Shown: piece by piece, positions 11,870 to 22,667 of the stretch
Position numbering within the stretch: the first letter of the stretch is position 1
Layout of the letters: each line of letters starts with the position of its first letter
Origin: Tridacna crocea
Lineage: Eukaryota > Mollusca > Bivalvia > Cardiida > Cardiidae
Assembly (NCBI GenBank): GCA_943736015.1
Contig: OX031071.1
Coordinates: 33,512,619-33,576,618 of the forward strand
Direction of reading: 5' to 3'
DNA: 64,000 nucleotides
Made by a program: the position numbers and the translations under genes
Notes under the pieces: model-generated
Database searches by the model: none
What the model saw: the letters and a program-made list of their open reading frames with translations, nothing else
What the model was told of the DNA's origin: nothing

Positions 11870-12136
11870 TGCCCGCCCGGTTGGCTCAGTGGTGAGCGTG
11901 TCGGACTCATGACCTGGTGGTTGTAAGTTCGATACCCGGTTCAGGTGAACTTTCTTTCCGGCATATTTTCGCCTCTCACCTATGCTGAAGCATGTGAGAA
12001 AAGTAGTCGGTGGCTTTGGAAAGAAAGTTGTATTAGTACTGGTGTGAGAAGCCAGGAAATACACGTGCACCATCGACCGCCATGATATGACTTTAGCTGT
12101 TAAAGTGTCTTTGAACCCAAATACAACCAACCAACC
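11870..12136 (+). mobile_element. tRNA-derived SINE, full length
   Basis: The head has an A box TGGCTCAGTGGTGAG (11881) and a B box GGTTGTAAGTTCGATACC, then core pieces GTAGTCGGTGGCTTTGGAAA, CACGTGCACCATCGACCGCC and ATGATATGACTTTAGCTGTT, ending in an (ACCA)n-like tail (aaccaaccaacc). Transcribed by Pol III in principle; mobilised by a partner LINE. Confidence 0.85.
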
Positions 12137-12191
12137 TTACCAGCACATTACATTTCACAGTTATTTAAAATTAGACGTTCAACACTGTATA

Positions 12192-12355
12192 AAATCGAAA
12201 ACTTTTAGCCTTGTCCAGAATGAGAGCGTCTGTAGACTGTGGTACATTTGGTTTGGTCTATTCTTCAAGTGTAGAAGACATTGATTGAAAAGGAGAAACT
12301 GTTTTTGGCGTGTATATACTCCATTTCCCGCAATGCTCCAGGTGCTTACGACTCG
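12192..12355 (+). repeat. Degenerate hairpin MITE
   Basis: TTTTAGCCTTGTCCAGAATG, GAAGACATTGATTGAAAAGG and CATTTCCCGCAATGCTCC follow the order of the long arm and hairpin arms. Confidence 0.45.
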
Positions 12356-12484
12356 TCACTTTGAAAATGTCTATTCTAAAATATCTTGACAAAAAAGTCA
12401 ATGAAACTTTTCAAACCCAAAGTAAAAAACCCAAGTTCTGCTCTTTAAACGGGATGTCTTGTAGGAAAGTATTTCTTCAGGGGA

Positions 12485-12536
12485 CAGTGTATATCAAAGA
12501 TCAGACTGCGTTTTTTGCAGTCAAATCTTGATCTAA
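12485..12536 (+). repeat. GATCAGACTGCA palindrome, decayed copy
   Basis: GGACAGTGTATATCAAAGAT then CAGACTGCG...GCAGTCAAATC; half-palindrome of the family seen at 16026 and 23450. Confidence 0.6.
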
Positions 12537-13999
12537 GTGTTTTCAAAACGTCCCTTGGACGCTCTTAACAGCTTATAGGTTAGTAGTATAGTGCCACTTT
12601 GCTGAAATACATAAAATAACTACAACTTGTTAACTTGGGGCCGATACTGCAATCACTCAGTTGAAAATATTGCTACGTGACTTTGCAGATGAACTGAATA
12701 CGTCATTTTCGTGTTATAAAAGATATTAGATGCTGGGATAAATCAAATCAAGCATTAATCGCCATACATGTACTTGCAAATAGACAAACCAGGGCCTGTC
12801 GAGTAAACATTAGCATAATTATTTTAACCAATCCTAAATTACAAACCATTTATTGAGCTTTATCAATACAAAGAAAAACATAAAATGCCGAGACAATCAG
12901 TTACACCGAAAAATAAAGCGAATTAGATATGAGCTACTACGTCAACACAAAAAGGACGTTTGAAGGTTTTTACATGCCTGTAGGTTGTTACATTTCAGTA
13001 AAGAAGTGCCATAGTAGATTTAAAATCACCTAGATTTTCATGTTTTGTACTGTGAAACATCAGCGGGCAAGGGTCAGTAATGCACTTTAAATGTCTAAGA
13101 TAGAGCCAAACTATACACAAAGGATAAAACTCTATTTACGTTTTTGAAATGCAAGATTGCTCGGTATATCTAAAATAAATGCTAATTAGAGAACATCTCT
13201 GACATAGAATATTGGTAAAGTTAAGGCGAACACTTTCATTTACAAAGAAAGTTTGGCGGCTTTATTAAATATATTGTAAAAATAATCTATAAAGCATCTT
13301 TGCTCATTAACCAGAGACAAACATCATTCAAAATTTAGAGATCACGGTTATGACGTCATTGTTTCCAAGCTTCTCGGCGACCAAGGCCTAGTCTCAATAC
13401 CAGAATGCTTTGACTTGTTACAAATATAGTACCACTCCCTTGTACTACGGATCATTCCCATTCGCCTCTGTGGTTGGTTAAGAAAGTAGTCCGTCATCAC
13501 GTGATATTTTCGTCACATGACTATAACTCAAAATGGCGACATAAACGCCAGTGAAAGAAAGACCAACCGATTGTTTTGTGTGCTATTCAAACAGCATACG
13601 GCCAATCACATTTAGTGTCAGATTTAGTTCCTTTCCGAAGTCCTAGATATACCAATAAAAAAATTGTCATCGTTCATGAGTGCAGCCATTTTATTTACAA
13701 TTGGTGTAAGACTCTTATCAGGAAATAAGCTTGAAAAATAGTTCCATTTTATACAGGAAAATTCATCAGTTTGAGTGCACCTATAATGTATCCGGAATCA
13801 TATTTCCTTTGTCTAATTTATTATATTACACATGAAACAGTTAAACAGTAACAAAACATTTTTCCTCGGTTTGGCAAGATTCTTGTCATTTAGCTCATTG
13901 CAGAGATGTATGGTGAGAGTAACGAACGACAACTCTGCTCGGAGGTTGATATAGTACGGGTTATGATAGACAATAATTGGCTTGCTGTATGCGATAAAG
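12537..13999. other. Unassigned stretch
   Basis: No gene, RNA or repeat recognised on either strand. Confidence 0.4.
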
Positions 14000-14245
14000 G
14001 GCATTCAGACATCTGTGTAAAGTGTCATCTCGGATCAGCCTGCTAAGTCCACACAGGCTCATCCGATACGGCACTTTACGACGACATAAGACTTTGTCCT
14101 TCAGTAGACTTGCTCAGAACAGAAAATAACATATAAAAGTGTAGAGTGCCCTGAGAGTGTCCGCACGGACTGGACAGGCTGATCCGAGACGATACTTTAC
14201 GCAAATGTCCGAATACTCCTTTTCGGGTGTTGCCAACTACATGCA
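14000..14245. repeat. Foldback element with GATCAGCCTG arms
   Basis: The left arm (TGTGTAAAGTGTCATCTCGG, ATCAGCCTG) and right arm (CAGGCTGATCCGAGACGATA, CTTTACGCAAATGTCC) are inverted. Each arm also contains a smaller palindrome. I recall similar repeats as abundant in bivalves; not checked. Confidence 0.7.
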
Positions 14246-14634
14246 TATCTAGTGTGGTCAGGTAATCAATATCTGTTATTCAAGGTGATCGACTAATTGA
14301 CTTCGTCCTCTACCTGTAAAATTTTAGCTTGTTTATACAAAAATATGAACTTAAAAAAATGTGAATAATAATACATATCTTCCTTGATATCTGTTTGGTA
14401 TTGCATTAATTGATATATGTAACAAAGGTTCAGGCTGTAGTTTTGAAAGTTTAAAAACTACATGGAGGACACCCAGCTATATTTCCTACAGATTTTTGCG
14501 TTCAGTAAGTAAAGTTAAGTATTGGATCTGTAAAATGAATCCTGACATAAAAGTTCCCAAAAATATTTAATCTGAACATCCAGTATCAAGTATCGAGTCG
14601 TATCTAGTAAGGAACAGGTAGATCTTTCTGATCT
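14246..14634. other. Unassigned stretch
   Basis: AT-rich. Nothing recognised. Confidence 0.4.
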
Positions 14635-14766
14635 TGTTTGGAAGGGTAGAAATCATTGTGGGAAAAGGAAAGAATACTGGTTACAGGCATTTTCTCCTTT
14701 TCCCACAATGTTTTCTAAAAAGTTCATTCTCATGGTCGTCAAAAATAGGGGTTCTGTGGTAATGGG
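14635..14766 (+). repeat. TTAA hairpin MITE, left-truncated
   Basis: Starts inside the long arm (GGAAGGGTAGAAATCATTGT), has the hairpin and short arm, and ends TGTGGTAATGGG where the next copy begins. Confidence 0.85.
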
Positions 14767-14976
14767 AAAACTTTAGACCAGTCCAAATAGAAAGCATTTG
14801 CAGACAACAAAATAAAGGTGAGTAAAAAATTGAATTTTGGTTTAGGAAAGATAGAAAACACTGTGGGAAAAGGAGAAAATGCTGGTAACCAGCATTTTCT
14901 TCTTTTCCCACTATGTTTTCTAAACGCTTTTTTCTCAGGGTTGTCAAAAATATGGATTGTGTGGTAGTGGGTTACA
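14767..14976 (+). repeat. TTAA hairpin MITE, head-to-tail with the previous copy
   Basis: Lacks its first about 15 bp, then is complete (AAACTTTAGACCAGTCCAAA through the hairpin to GTGTGGTAGTGGGTTA). The TTAA between the two copies is missing, so the pair arose by insertion plus deletion or by recombination. Confidence 0.85.
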
Positions 14977-15138
14977 GGTTGATATCGTTATATGCTAAAA
15001 TTTGTTTTTCTAAAGTTTTCTTTATCACTACTACCCTTTGTTTTTTAGAGATCTTTAATATCTTGTAGACTAGAACAAAACCTTAGTGAAGGTAGCTGAG
15101 AGAGTAGTCCCATTTCTAATCTTCTAATTACGTTTATA

Positions 15139-15364
15139 ACTCTTTCTGAAACAACAAAACTTTGGACTAGTCCAGATTCAAAGCTTTTCACGACAAATTA
15201 AATGTGGCTCAAAAGGAGCACATCGTTTTTGAAAGAAAAGGAATAAATTGTAGAGCAAGGAGGAAATACTTGTTACCAGCATTTTTTCTTCTTTTCACAC
15301 AATGTTTTCAAAGGCATTCTTCCGAATGGGTCCTTAAAACTTGAGATTTTGTGTCAAGGGTAAA
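15139..15364 (+). repeat. Degenerate hairpin MITE
   Basis: Long arm (CTTTGGACTAGTCCAGATTC), weak hairpin and short arm (GATTTTGTGTCAAGGGTAAA) in order. Confidence 0.65.
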
Positions 15365-16025
15365 GAAATGATTGGATAGGTTTTAACCTGTAGACTTCTA
15401 AATAGACGACATACACTTTAGACATCATTAAAACAGGGATCAGACATTGTAACTTCAAACATTTGTCAAAATATCTTCAGTAAACAATGTAAATCAGAGA
15501 TCAGCCTAAATATTTGTTGTAGTCTTATGTTAGTCTACAATGTCCAGAAAAGTGTTGTAATTCGGGCTTTGCAGCAGAAAGGTTGAATCTTTTGTACCAA
15601 TTGTTCCCCAAATAGCTAAATAGCTCATTGTCTCTTTTGTTTTAAAATACAAAAGTCCACAGTTGAATGTATAACAATGACTTAAAACGTATCGGTTGGT
15701 GATATTGTACAATAGAAAACCTTTACCGTAGGAAGAAGAACTTTAAGTTCGTCTTGCTGAGAGAGCAGATCAAGATCGGACTGTAAGATATATCTTAACA
15801 GCCAGTGAGAGAAAAAACGCTGTTAAAAATTAATAGTATGTAGTATTAAGTCAGCTGTGTAAATATACATAAATTACAAGTCTATAACGAGTTGGGATAT
15901 AGAAGTTCAATGGATTTGTCTTCTATTGAACACTTTTCCTGGTAAATAAATGATATTAAAATTTTAAGCCGATAACAAAAACCCAAATAGACTTTTGCTT
16001 TTTCAAAGTTATTTTGGTGTGGAAA
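15365..16025. other. Unassigned stretch
   Basis: Some duplicated wording with 4040-4140 (gacttctaaatagacgacatacac, about 15390, versus gactaccaaatagacgacat) shows these two places share an old repeat that extends past the MITE 3' end. No gene. Confidence 0.4.
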
Positions 16026-16112
16026 TATGTCCTTATCGGACAGTGTAGATCCAAGATCAGACTGCACGTTCTGTGCAGTCTGATCTTGATCTACAATGTC
16101 CGCAAAAGGTCA
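16026..16112 (+). repeat. GATCAGACTGCAC palindrome
   Basis: GGACAGTGTAGATCCAAGAT then CAGACTGCAC, spacer, and the inverted half ending GATCTACAATGTCC. Near-perfect 30-bp arms. Confidence 0.85.
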
Positions 16113-16206
16113 GTGAGTCGAACTTAGCAGTTTAAAGGTTAAACTCAGAAACAACTAAAGTGATGTATTGGATTGCCTAGAACATAAAATGCATTTTCTA
16201 TCCGTC

Positions 16207-16440
16207 TTAACTCATTACCGAACGACAATATGTTAGGCTTGTCCAAATCGAAAGCATTTGCAGACGACCAAATAAACGTGACTGAAAATTTGAAATTTGT
16301 TTCGCGAAGGGTATACTAGAAAACATTCGGGGAAAAGGAGAAATTGCTGGTTACCAACAATTTCTCCTTTTCCCACAATGTTTTCTAAAGGCTTCTTTCT
16401 CAGGGTCATCAAAAGTAGGGATTGTGTGGTAATGGGTTAA
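16207..16440 (+). repeat. TTAA hairpin MITE, complete copy
   Basis: TTAA ends. The hairpin centre is changed on both arms (AGAAATTGCTGGTTACC / AACAATTTCTCC) relative to the AAAATGCT form, preserving pairing. Confidence 0.92.
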
Positions 16441-16988
16441 TCTGTTCAACTTTGCAACTAGCAGGGGCAACAGTTGACTCTGGAGATACAAAAAGGATTA
16501 TAGTTTCATAAAATAAAGATAAAATTTGTAAAACTGTGTCTTCAAAGGAAGGACAGTCTATTGTTAAGTCTCCGCCAATTTGTGAATTGTATTATGCCTT
16601 TACTAAACAATCCCTGGTTGTTACCACCCTGGAACAGAAACCTTTCTGACCAAGGCAAATTTCATTTTTTAAGTCACATTCATTATGTTGTCTGCAAATG
16701 CTTTCAATTTGGGCAAGTTAAATTGCAATATGCAAACCGTTTAATTCATCTTTTCAGAGGGATTGCATATCAAATTAAAAAAAAAGTGCGCATGCGTGAA
16801 ATATGGCAGTTCGAATTTTGAAATCTCATATAGAAAAACTAGAAAAATACTTTTTATTGGGAATCGAGTAGGATTTTAGAGCTAATTAATGACTTGAGCA
16901 TAAAATAGTCATAAGGTTATCCAAAGAACTGTTTAATGTGGTGAATTTTGTGTGTTAAAGGTGTTTTTTTGGACTTTTATTTCACCAA
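16441..16988 (+). other. Region before LINE ORF1: MITE fragment and possible 5' UTR
   Basis: Holds a hairpin-less MITE fragment (16595-16745) and then about 240 bp of unique AT-rich sequence that may be the LINE 5' UTR. No promoter motif seen. Confidence 0.4.
16595..16745 (-). repeat. Hairpin-less deletion derivative of the MITE
   Basis: Short arm (TTTACTAAACAATCCCTGGT) is joined directly to the inverted long arm (TATGTTGTCTGCAAATGC, TTTCAATTTGGGCAAG); the hairpin is missing. Confidence 0.65.
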
Positions 16989-18239
16989 ATGAGGAAAAAG
17001 AAAGGCGGGGGAAAGCGGCCATTATCGTCACCTGAATGGGTGAGTACTGTACCCGAGAAACGTAAACAAAAAACCTGTTCCCCAACAAACATTGACAGTG
17101 ATAATTGTGGCAAAAGCTCTGCACACAAAACATACAATGTGAGTAACGATACTGTAGCGGTTAATTTAACTGGGTCGAGTGTTGGCAATTTACAAGAAAA
17201 CAGTGTACTACAGACACAAACGGCACCAATAACAATGGCTATGTACCAGACACCGCCTGCTGTCCCTATTTCCCAAATACAATCACCATATTGTACACCA
17301 CCCCAGCCACCTCAGTCAGTGGCTTATCAGCAACAACCTGGAATGAGCCAGCAACCTGTATATACCCAGCTGTACACGCCACAACAACAGCGACAAACTT
17401 GTGAACGTGATCAAGGGAGCCCTCAAGCTTTGCATACGAATGCTTTGCTCGAAAAAATAGAAAACAGACTGAACAATATTGATGTCAAATTACGGGTATT
17501 AGATTCGTTGGAGTCGAAGATAACGAGTATTAGCGCACGAGTAGGGAAGATAGACGACAGAGTAACTTCCCTTGAACAGAAAATTGTAGAATCGAACCAG
17601 GCAATTTCTGATGTACAAGCCAGTAGAGCATATGATGCATCAGTGTGTGATAGCATACAAAAAACTCAGGAAAGTGTAAAATCAGAACTCAGCAAGTTAA
17701 ACAAGGACAATCAACGCCTTATTAATCAAATGAAAACAATTACAGCTGAAAAAAATGAATTAAATGAAAAACTATTAGACCTACAATCGCGCTCAATGCG
17801 AGACAATCTACTGTTCTATAATATTCCGGAATGTGCCACTCGGGAAGAACAATCAGCTGAAAAATGTGAAGAGAAGATCAGGCTTTTTTGTGAATCTACG
17901 TTAAACATTGAAAATATGGGTAATGTAAAAATCGATAGAGCTCACAGGGTTGGTCGTTTTAGAGCAGACAAAAATAGACCTATTGTTGTAAAGTTCAACT
18001 TTTATCAAGACAAAATGCACATCAAACGGAGAGCATACGATGTATTAAAAGACACTAACTATGGGATCAGTGACCAATATCCAAAAACAATCCAAGACAG
18101 GCGTAAACTTTTATATCCGGTTATGAACAAAGCTAAGAGTGAAGGTAAACACGTGACCATGTCGTATGATAAACTCTACATTAACGGTCAATTGTATAAC
18201 GCGCCACGTGACACCTCTTCCCATGATGCTTCAGGCTAG
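16989..18239 (+). CDS. LINE ORF1 protein (L1 ORF1p-like RNA-binding protein)
   Basis: 416 residues. Basic N-terminus (MRKKKGGGKR), Gln/Pro/Tyr-rich low-complexity segment (about 75-135), heptad coiled coil (about 150-268), then the L1 ORF1p-type RNA-binding core beginning RSMRDNLLFYNIPE (267-281) with RAHRVGR (317-323), and a C-terminal domain to about 405. ORF1p trimers coat the element RNA and chaperone it during target-primed reverse transcription. The first ATG after a long untranslated stretch was chosen. The TAG stop at 18237-18239 is followed directly, in the same frame, by ORF2, so the two proteins could be linked by readthrough. Confidence 0.9.
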   Translation: MRKKKGGGKRPLSSPEWVSTVPEKRKQKTCSPTNIDSDNCGKSSAHKTYNVSNDTVAVNLTGSSVGNLQENSVLQTQTAPITMAMYQTPPAVPISQIQSPYCTPPQPPQSVAYQQQPGMSQQPVYTQLYTPQQQRQTCERDQGSPQALHTNALLEKIENRLNNIDVKLRVLDSLESKITSISARVGKIDDRVTSLEQKIVESNQAISDVQASRAYDASVCDSIQKTQESVKSELSKLNKDNQRLINQMKTITAEKNELNEKLLDLQSRSMRDNLLFYNIPECATREEQSAEKCEEKIRLFCESTLNIENMGNVKIDRAHRVGRFRADKNRPIVVKFNFYQDKMHIKRRAYDVLKDTNYGISDQYPKTIQDRRKLLYPVMNKAKSEGKHVTMSYDKLYINGQLYNAPRDTSSHDASG

Positions 18240-21200
18240 GACAGTGGTATTCGGCGGATCTCTTTTCTACAGTGGAACGTTAACGGTCTGACAAGTAAAA
18301 TAGACGATCCTGAGTTCATAAACTATATTGATAAATATGATATTTTGTTATTTTCAGAAACTTGGCACAAAAGGTTGAATACTTTAAAAGTGACTGGTTT
18401 TCATACATTTAGTTTATCAAGGCCGAAAGGCAATAAGAAGGCTAAGCGATATAGTGGGGGACTAGTTGTTTTCTTTAAGGATTGGTTATATGGAAAAATT
18501 GAAGTAGTGAAATCTGACAGTAGAGGTATTTTATGGTTAAAATTTAAATGTGAATGCTTCAATCTAGATAGAGATATTTATATGTGTTTAACCTATATCC
18601 CTCCGGAAGAATCCAATATTTATAAAAATAGGGAATCTTCACTATTTGAATTTGATTTTTTTGAGAAACTCAGTGACGATCTTAGGGTCTATAAAGATTT
18701 GGGTGATATATTTCTTTGTGGTGATTTTAACTCTAGAATTGGTTCAAAAGCAGATTTTGTTGATAATTTGAATTTGAACCGATACCTAGATGTGTCAGAC
18801 CTAAACAATATATCAGACATACCGTTACGTCAGTCATGTGACAAAGTTGTAAATAGTTTTGGACATAAGTTATTATCACTCTGTAAACAACATGATTTGT
18901 TGGTAGTAAATGGTAGACTGGATAACGGTTGTTTCACTTGCTATAAGTTGGTGAGAAATACGGCTGGTTCCAGTCTTGTAGATTATTTGATTACTGATTT
19001 GCTTAATTTTCAATGTATTTATGACTTTCAAGTGCTAGATTTGAATGAATTTTCTGACCATTGTGCGATCAGATATTCTTTTAAATATAGAACTTGTAAT
19101 GATTCATCACTAACCTCAGACGTAGGTAGAGAAGATACCATGAAAATAGAGTGGGACATGGACAAAAATGAATTATTTCATGATGAATTGTTAAACCAGA
19201 CTCATGTGTTTGATTGTATAATATCTGACATAGAAAAAAATGAAATCAATATTAATGAATGTATTAACAGAATGAGTAATATAATGTATGATATTTCAGA
19301 AAAATGTTTCGGTAAGAAGGTAAACTACAATAGACAAACTTTAAACAGAAGAAAAAAATGCCCGTGGTATAATGAAAACTGTAAAATGGCTAAAATTGAG
19401 TTTATAAAAAGTAAAAATTTATTTAAAAAGAATCCATCGAGTGAGAATAAAATAAGCTTTTTGAAATCACGAAATCTCTTCGCGTACGTTAAGCGCAAGG
19501 AAAAAAGAAAATACCTTATAAAAGAAGGGTTGCGGCTTTCAGATTTAAGTAAAAAAAGCAGTAGCAAATTTTGGAAAACTATCCGTAAGTATAACCATAA
19601 ACAAATATCGAATATTCCTTTATCAGCGGATGATTTTTTACGGCACTTTGACAGTGTAACGAGTAATGAAAGTACCAAGAGAACTGGAGAAGGACTTCCC
19701 GATCTAGCCTCCATTAATAACCAAATAGAATTTCTGGATAAACCCTTTACTATAGAAGAAATAAAAAGTAACATTTCGCAGCTGAATAGGAATAAAAGCC
19801 CTGGAATTGACAATATTTTACCAGAATTTTTCATCGATAGTAAAGATTTTATTTCCCCTTATCTCGTTACTGTTTTCAACAAAATCTATGATAACGGTAT
19901 ATACCCAGACGCATGGACAAAAGGTATTATTGTTCCTATATTCAAAAAGGGCGCGAAAGATAATCCTAGCAATTATAGGGGAATTACTCTTGTAAATACA
20001 ATGGCAAAACTCTTTTCACTCTGTTTGACTAATAGACTTAATAAATATTGTGAAAATGAACACCTTTTTACAGATTTACAATTTGGGTTCAGAGAGAAAA
20101 AAGGGACCGTTGACTGTATTTATATTTTACATTGCATTATACAAAAGTGTTTAGCCAAGAATAAAAAACTTTATTGCGCTTTTATAGACTATGAAAAGTG
20201 TTTTGATACAATTAATCGGGACATGCTAATACATAAACTTATTGCAACAGGCCTTAGTTCCAAATTTGTGAAAATTATTAAAGCTTTATATACAAAAGTT
20301 ACGTCATGCGTGAAAGTGTCAAACAGTTCAAAAATGTCTGATTTTTTCGATGTTTCAATGGGTTTAAAGCAAGGAGAACCCCTATCGCCAATTTTATTTA
20401 TTTTATTCGTAAATGACATAAACGACGCATTTGACATAAACAACCTGACAGATGATGATCTGGATATTTTATCTATATATCTTTTAATGTTTGCAGATGA
20501 CATGGTTGTTTTTACTACTGATAAAAGTTCCTTACAATTTCAACTTAATAGTTTATATGAATATACCGAGAAATGGGGTCTTAAAATAAATGTAAACAAA
20601 AGCAAAGTCTGTATTTTTGAAAAACGTAAAAGTAATTGCAACTTCGATTGGACTATTGCTGGAGAAAAACTAGAAATTGTTGATGAATTTTGTTATTTAG
20701 GTATTAAATTCTTTAGAACAGGTAGAATGCAAAATGCAGTTAATGCACTAAATGATCAAGCTTTAAAAGCTATGAATAGTTTATTATCTTTATTTAAAAA
20801 AGTCCCAACAGATATCAAAACAAAACTGCTTCTTTTTGACAGAATGGTATCTCCAATTTTGCTGTATGCAGCTGAGGCTTGGGGGGTTTATAACTTAAAA
20901 TCTGTTGACAAAATACATATGAAATTTTTAAAGAAAATACTTGGTGTAAGCCCTCAAACTCCAAACTTCGCTGTGTATGGAGAACTTGGAAGATATCCAA
21001 TGTTACTTTTGGCGCTCGAAAAATCAATTAAATATTACCTGAAAATCAAGAGTAATAGAATGTCACTTATTCATACAATATTTAATGAAAATTGCAATAT
21101 TCAAATTGCTAGTAGAAATGCTTTTAACTGGTCTAAAAAAATCAAGGAAAATTTAGATAAAACTGGATATTCATATATTTGGACAAGATATAACATAGAC

Positions 21201-21677
21201 AATTTTAATTTTGTATTTAAAAATATTCAAAGAAGACTTCGTGATAATTTCATACAAGAATGGCAAAATTCGACCCGCACTTGTGTAAAATTAGACTATT
21301 ACTGTAATTACAAAACTAATTTCGAATTTGAAATTTACTTAACAAATATCAGGGATGAAACACTAAGAAAAACGCTGACACGCTTTAGACTTGCCTCGCA
21401 TAAGCTTGCAATAGAAACCGGGAGAGTCCAAAATATTGATAGACAAGATCGACTTTGCAGATTATGCAACATTAATAGAATAGAATCAGAATATCACTTT
21501 TTATGTGTTTGTCCAAAATATTGCGAATTAAGATCAAAATATTTAAATATACACTGGTTTACAATTGCCAAATTTAATAGAATTATGTCATCTAAAAAAC
21601 GAAAAATCCAATTAAATACTGCAAAATTCATCAAAAGGGCATTTGATTTACGAAATATCTTTTTAAATAACGCTTGA
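18240..21677 (+). CDS. LINE ORF2: endonuclease-reverse transcriptase
   Basis: About 1145 codons after the ORF1 stop. Endonuclease motifs in order: QWNVNGL (18270), SETW (18354), CGDFNSR (about 18718), and SDHCAI (about 19053). RT motifs: SPGIDN (19797), YRGITL (19973), AFIDYEKCFDT (about 20177), GLKQGEPLSPILF (about 20362), the catalytic FADD (about 20489), and LKINVNKSK (20580). A C-terminal knuckle CRLC...H...C lies near 21455-21510. The enzyme nicks target DNA and primes reverse transcription from it. No ATG precedes the endonuclease N-terminus: the first in-frame Met (about residue 115 counted from 18240) would remove catalytic residues. Expression therefore needs readthrough of TAG, reinitiation or a non-AUG start. 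Confidence 0.92.
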   Translation, partial: DSGIRRISFLQWNVNGLTSKIDDPEFINYIDKYDILLFSETWHKRLNTLKVTGFHTFSLSRPKGNKKAKRYSGGLVVFFKDWLYGKIEVVKSDSRGILWLKFKCECFNLDRDIYMCLTYIPPEESNIYKNRESSLFEFDFFEKLSDDLRVYKDLGDIFLCGDFNSRIGSKADFVDNLNLNRYLDVSDLNNISDIPLRQSCDKVVNSFGHKLLSLCKQHDLLVVNGRLDNGCFTCYKLVRNTAGSSLVDYLITDLLNFQCIYDFQVLDLNEFSDHCAIRYSFKYRTCNDSSLTSDVGREDTMKIEWDMDKNELFHDELLNQTHVFDCIISDIEKNEININECINRMSNIMYDISEKCFGKKVNYNRQTLNRRKKCPWYNENCKMAKIEFIKSKNLFKKNPSSENKISFLKSRNLFAYVKRKEKRKYLIKEGLRLSDLSKKSSSKFWKTIRKYNHKQISNIPLSADDFLRHFDSVTSNESTKRTGEGLPDLASINNQIEFLDKPFTIEEIKSNISQLNRNKSPGIDNILPEFFIDSKDFISPYLVTVFNKIYDNGIYPDAWTKGIIVPIFKKGAKDNPSNYRGITLVNTMAKLFSLCLTNRLNKYCENEHLFTDLQFGFREKKGTVDCIYILHCIIQKCLAKNKKLYCAFIDYEKCFDTINRDMLIHKLIATGLSSKFVKIIKALYTKVTSCVKVSNSSKMSDFFDVSMGLKQGEPLSPILFILFVNDINDAFDINNLTDDDLDILSIYLLMFADDMVVFTTDKSSLQFQLNSLYEYTEKWGLKINVNKSKVCIFEKRKSNCNFDWTIAGEKLEIVDEFCYLGIKFFRTGRMQNAVNALNDQALKAMNSLLSLFKKVPTDIKTKLLLFDRMVSPILLYAAEAWGVYNLKSVDKIHMKFLKKILGVSPQTPNFAVYGELGRYPMLLLALEKSIKYYLKIKSNRMSLIHTIFNENCNIQIASRNAFNWSKKIKENLDKTGYSYIWTRYNIDNFNFVFKNIQRRLRDNFIQEWQNSTRTCVKLDYYCNYKTNFEFEIYLTNIRDETLRKTLTRFRLASHKLAIETGRVQNIDRQDRLCRLCNINRIESEYHFLCVCPKYCELRSKYLNIHWFTIAKFNRIMSSKKRKIQLNTAKFIKRAFDLRNIFLNNA

Positions 21678-21814
21678 TTATTGATCCTTATCTTGCTGAT
21701 TATATTATAATAAATGTAACTTTCAAGCCATAGTACAAAACCCTAATGATACTATCTCTTTATCTTTTACTATTATTATTTTTTTTCTTTCTGAATATAA
21801 ATACCTTCTAATCG

Positions 21815-21892
21815 GACAATGTAGATCCCAGATCAGACTACACGGTCTGTGCCGTCTGATCTTAATCTACAATGTCCACAAAAAGGTCAAAC
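21815..21892 (+). repeat. GATCAGACTACAC palindrome in the LINE 3' UTR
   Basis: CGGACAATGTAGATCCCAGA, TCAGACTACACGG and the inverted half TCTGATCTTAATCTACA. Sits 140 bp after the ORF2 stop and upstream of the LINE end. Confidence 0.8.
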
Positions 21893-22098
21893 ATGCTCAG
21901 TTTCTTAAATGTAAATCATACTATAGTTGTGATTTTTTTCAGATGTATATAGTTGTGATTTTTTTTCAGATGTTTATATATTGTATTTGTAAATATTTAT
22001 GCTATATTTCATGCTATATTATTGTAAAATGGTCAATGGCAAAATTCTTTTGCCGAATACCAAATAAAGTCATTTTGAGTTTGAGGTTGAGTTTGTAA

Positions 22099-22667
22099 AA
22101 TAATGCCCCTTACTGTGAAAATATGTCCTCTCCTACAACGAATGTCAACATCTTCCACCCTTAGCCTAATTAATGCGACCTAAAAACCCTTCACGAACAG
22201 TGTAGATCAAGATCAGACTACAAAGCACGTGAGGTAGGATCTTCGACCTACAACGTTCCATACGGAGATATTCTAATAAAATAATACCTTTGAAGTAAAA
22301 TAAAAAAGTGTTTTTTTATTGTTGGCTTAAAAATTACATTTTATTCATTTAGCATAAAAACCATTGAACGATCCTCTCTTTTCAAATTAGGTTTTTGAAA
22401 CAAACTAATTATAGCTGATAAAAATCTGTCTTAATGAAAAGGTTTTTGTGTGGTTGTCGATCAAGACGAACATTAAAATTATGGAATACGTAATAAGATA
22501 TCTATGTGGAGGGCGATTTCTTTTCATACAGATGGCGCCAGACACCATTAATATTATTTAAGGTTAGATTCTTCTCACGAAGCGGCATTGACATTGTTTA
22601 ACTTTTGAGTCAGCAAATTACTGCAGTTGTACTTTATTCAGTAAAACTTCTTCGTTTGTTCTTGATC
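22099..22667. other. Spacer with one palindrome fragment
   Basis: 22196-22262 is a diverged copy of the GATCAGACT palindrome (CAGTGTAGATCAAGATCAGA ... GGATCTTCGACCTACAA). The rest is unassigned. Confidence 0.5.

Larger units (their letters stand above)
16780..22098 (+). mobile_element. Full-coding LINE (non-LTR retrotransposon), two ORFs in one frame
   Basis: Contains ORF1 (16989-18239) and ORF2 (18240-21677), an AT-rich 3' UTR with AATAAA-like CCAAATAAAG near 22060, and an end made of GAGTTT/GAGGTT repeats (about 22075-22095) like the short tandem tails of many LINE clades. The 5' boundary is not visible; 16780 is a guess. ORF1 is L1-like (coiled coil plus RRM-type domain). ORF2 has an apurinic-type endonuclease, a reverse transcriptase and a C-terminal CCHC-like knuckle. 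Both ORFs are free of internal stops, so the copy is young. A palindromic repeat lies in the 3' UTR (21815-21890). Clade not assigned. Confidence 0.9.

Noticed and set aside
11876-11945. tRNA gene
   Set aside because: A and B boxes are good but the acceptor stem does not pair, and a SINE core and tail follow.
18345-18347. TTG as the start of LINE ORF2
   Set aside because: The endonuclease homology begins upstream (18270), so the frame is continuous from the ORF1 stop.
19325-19834. 169-codon minus-strand frame inside the LINE
   Set aside because: Antisense shadow of ORF2.
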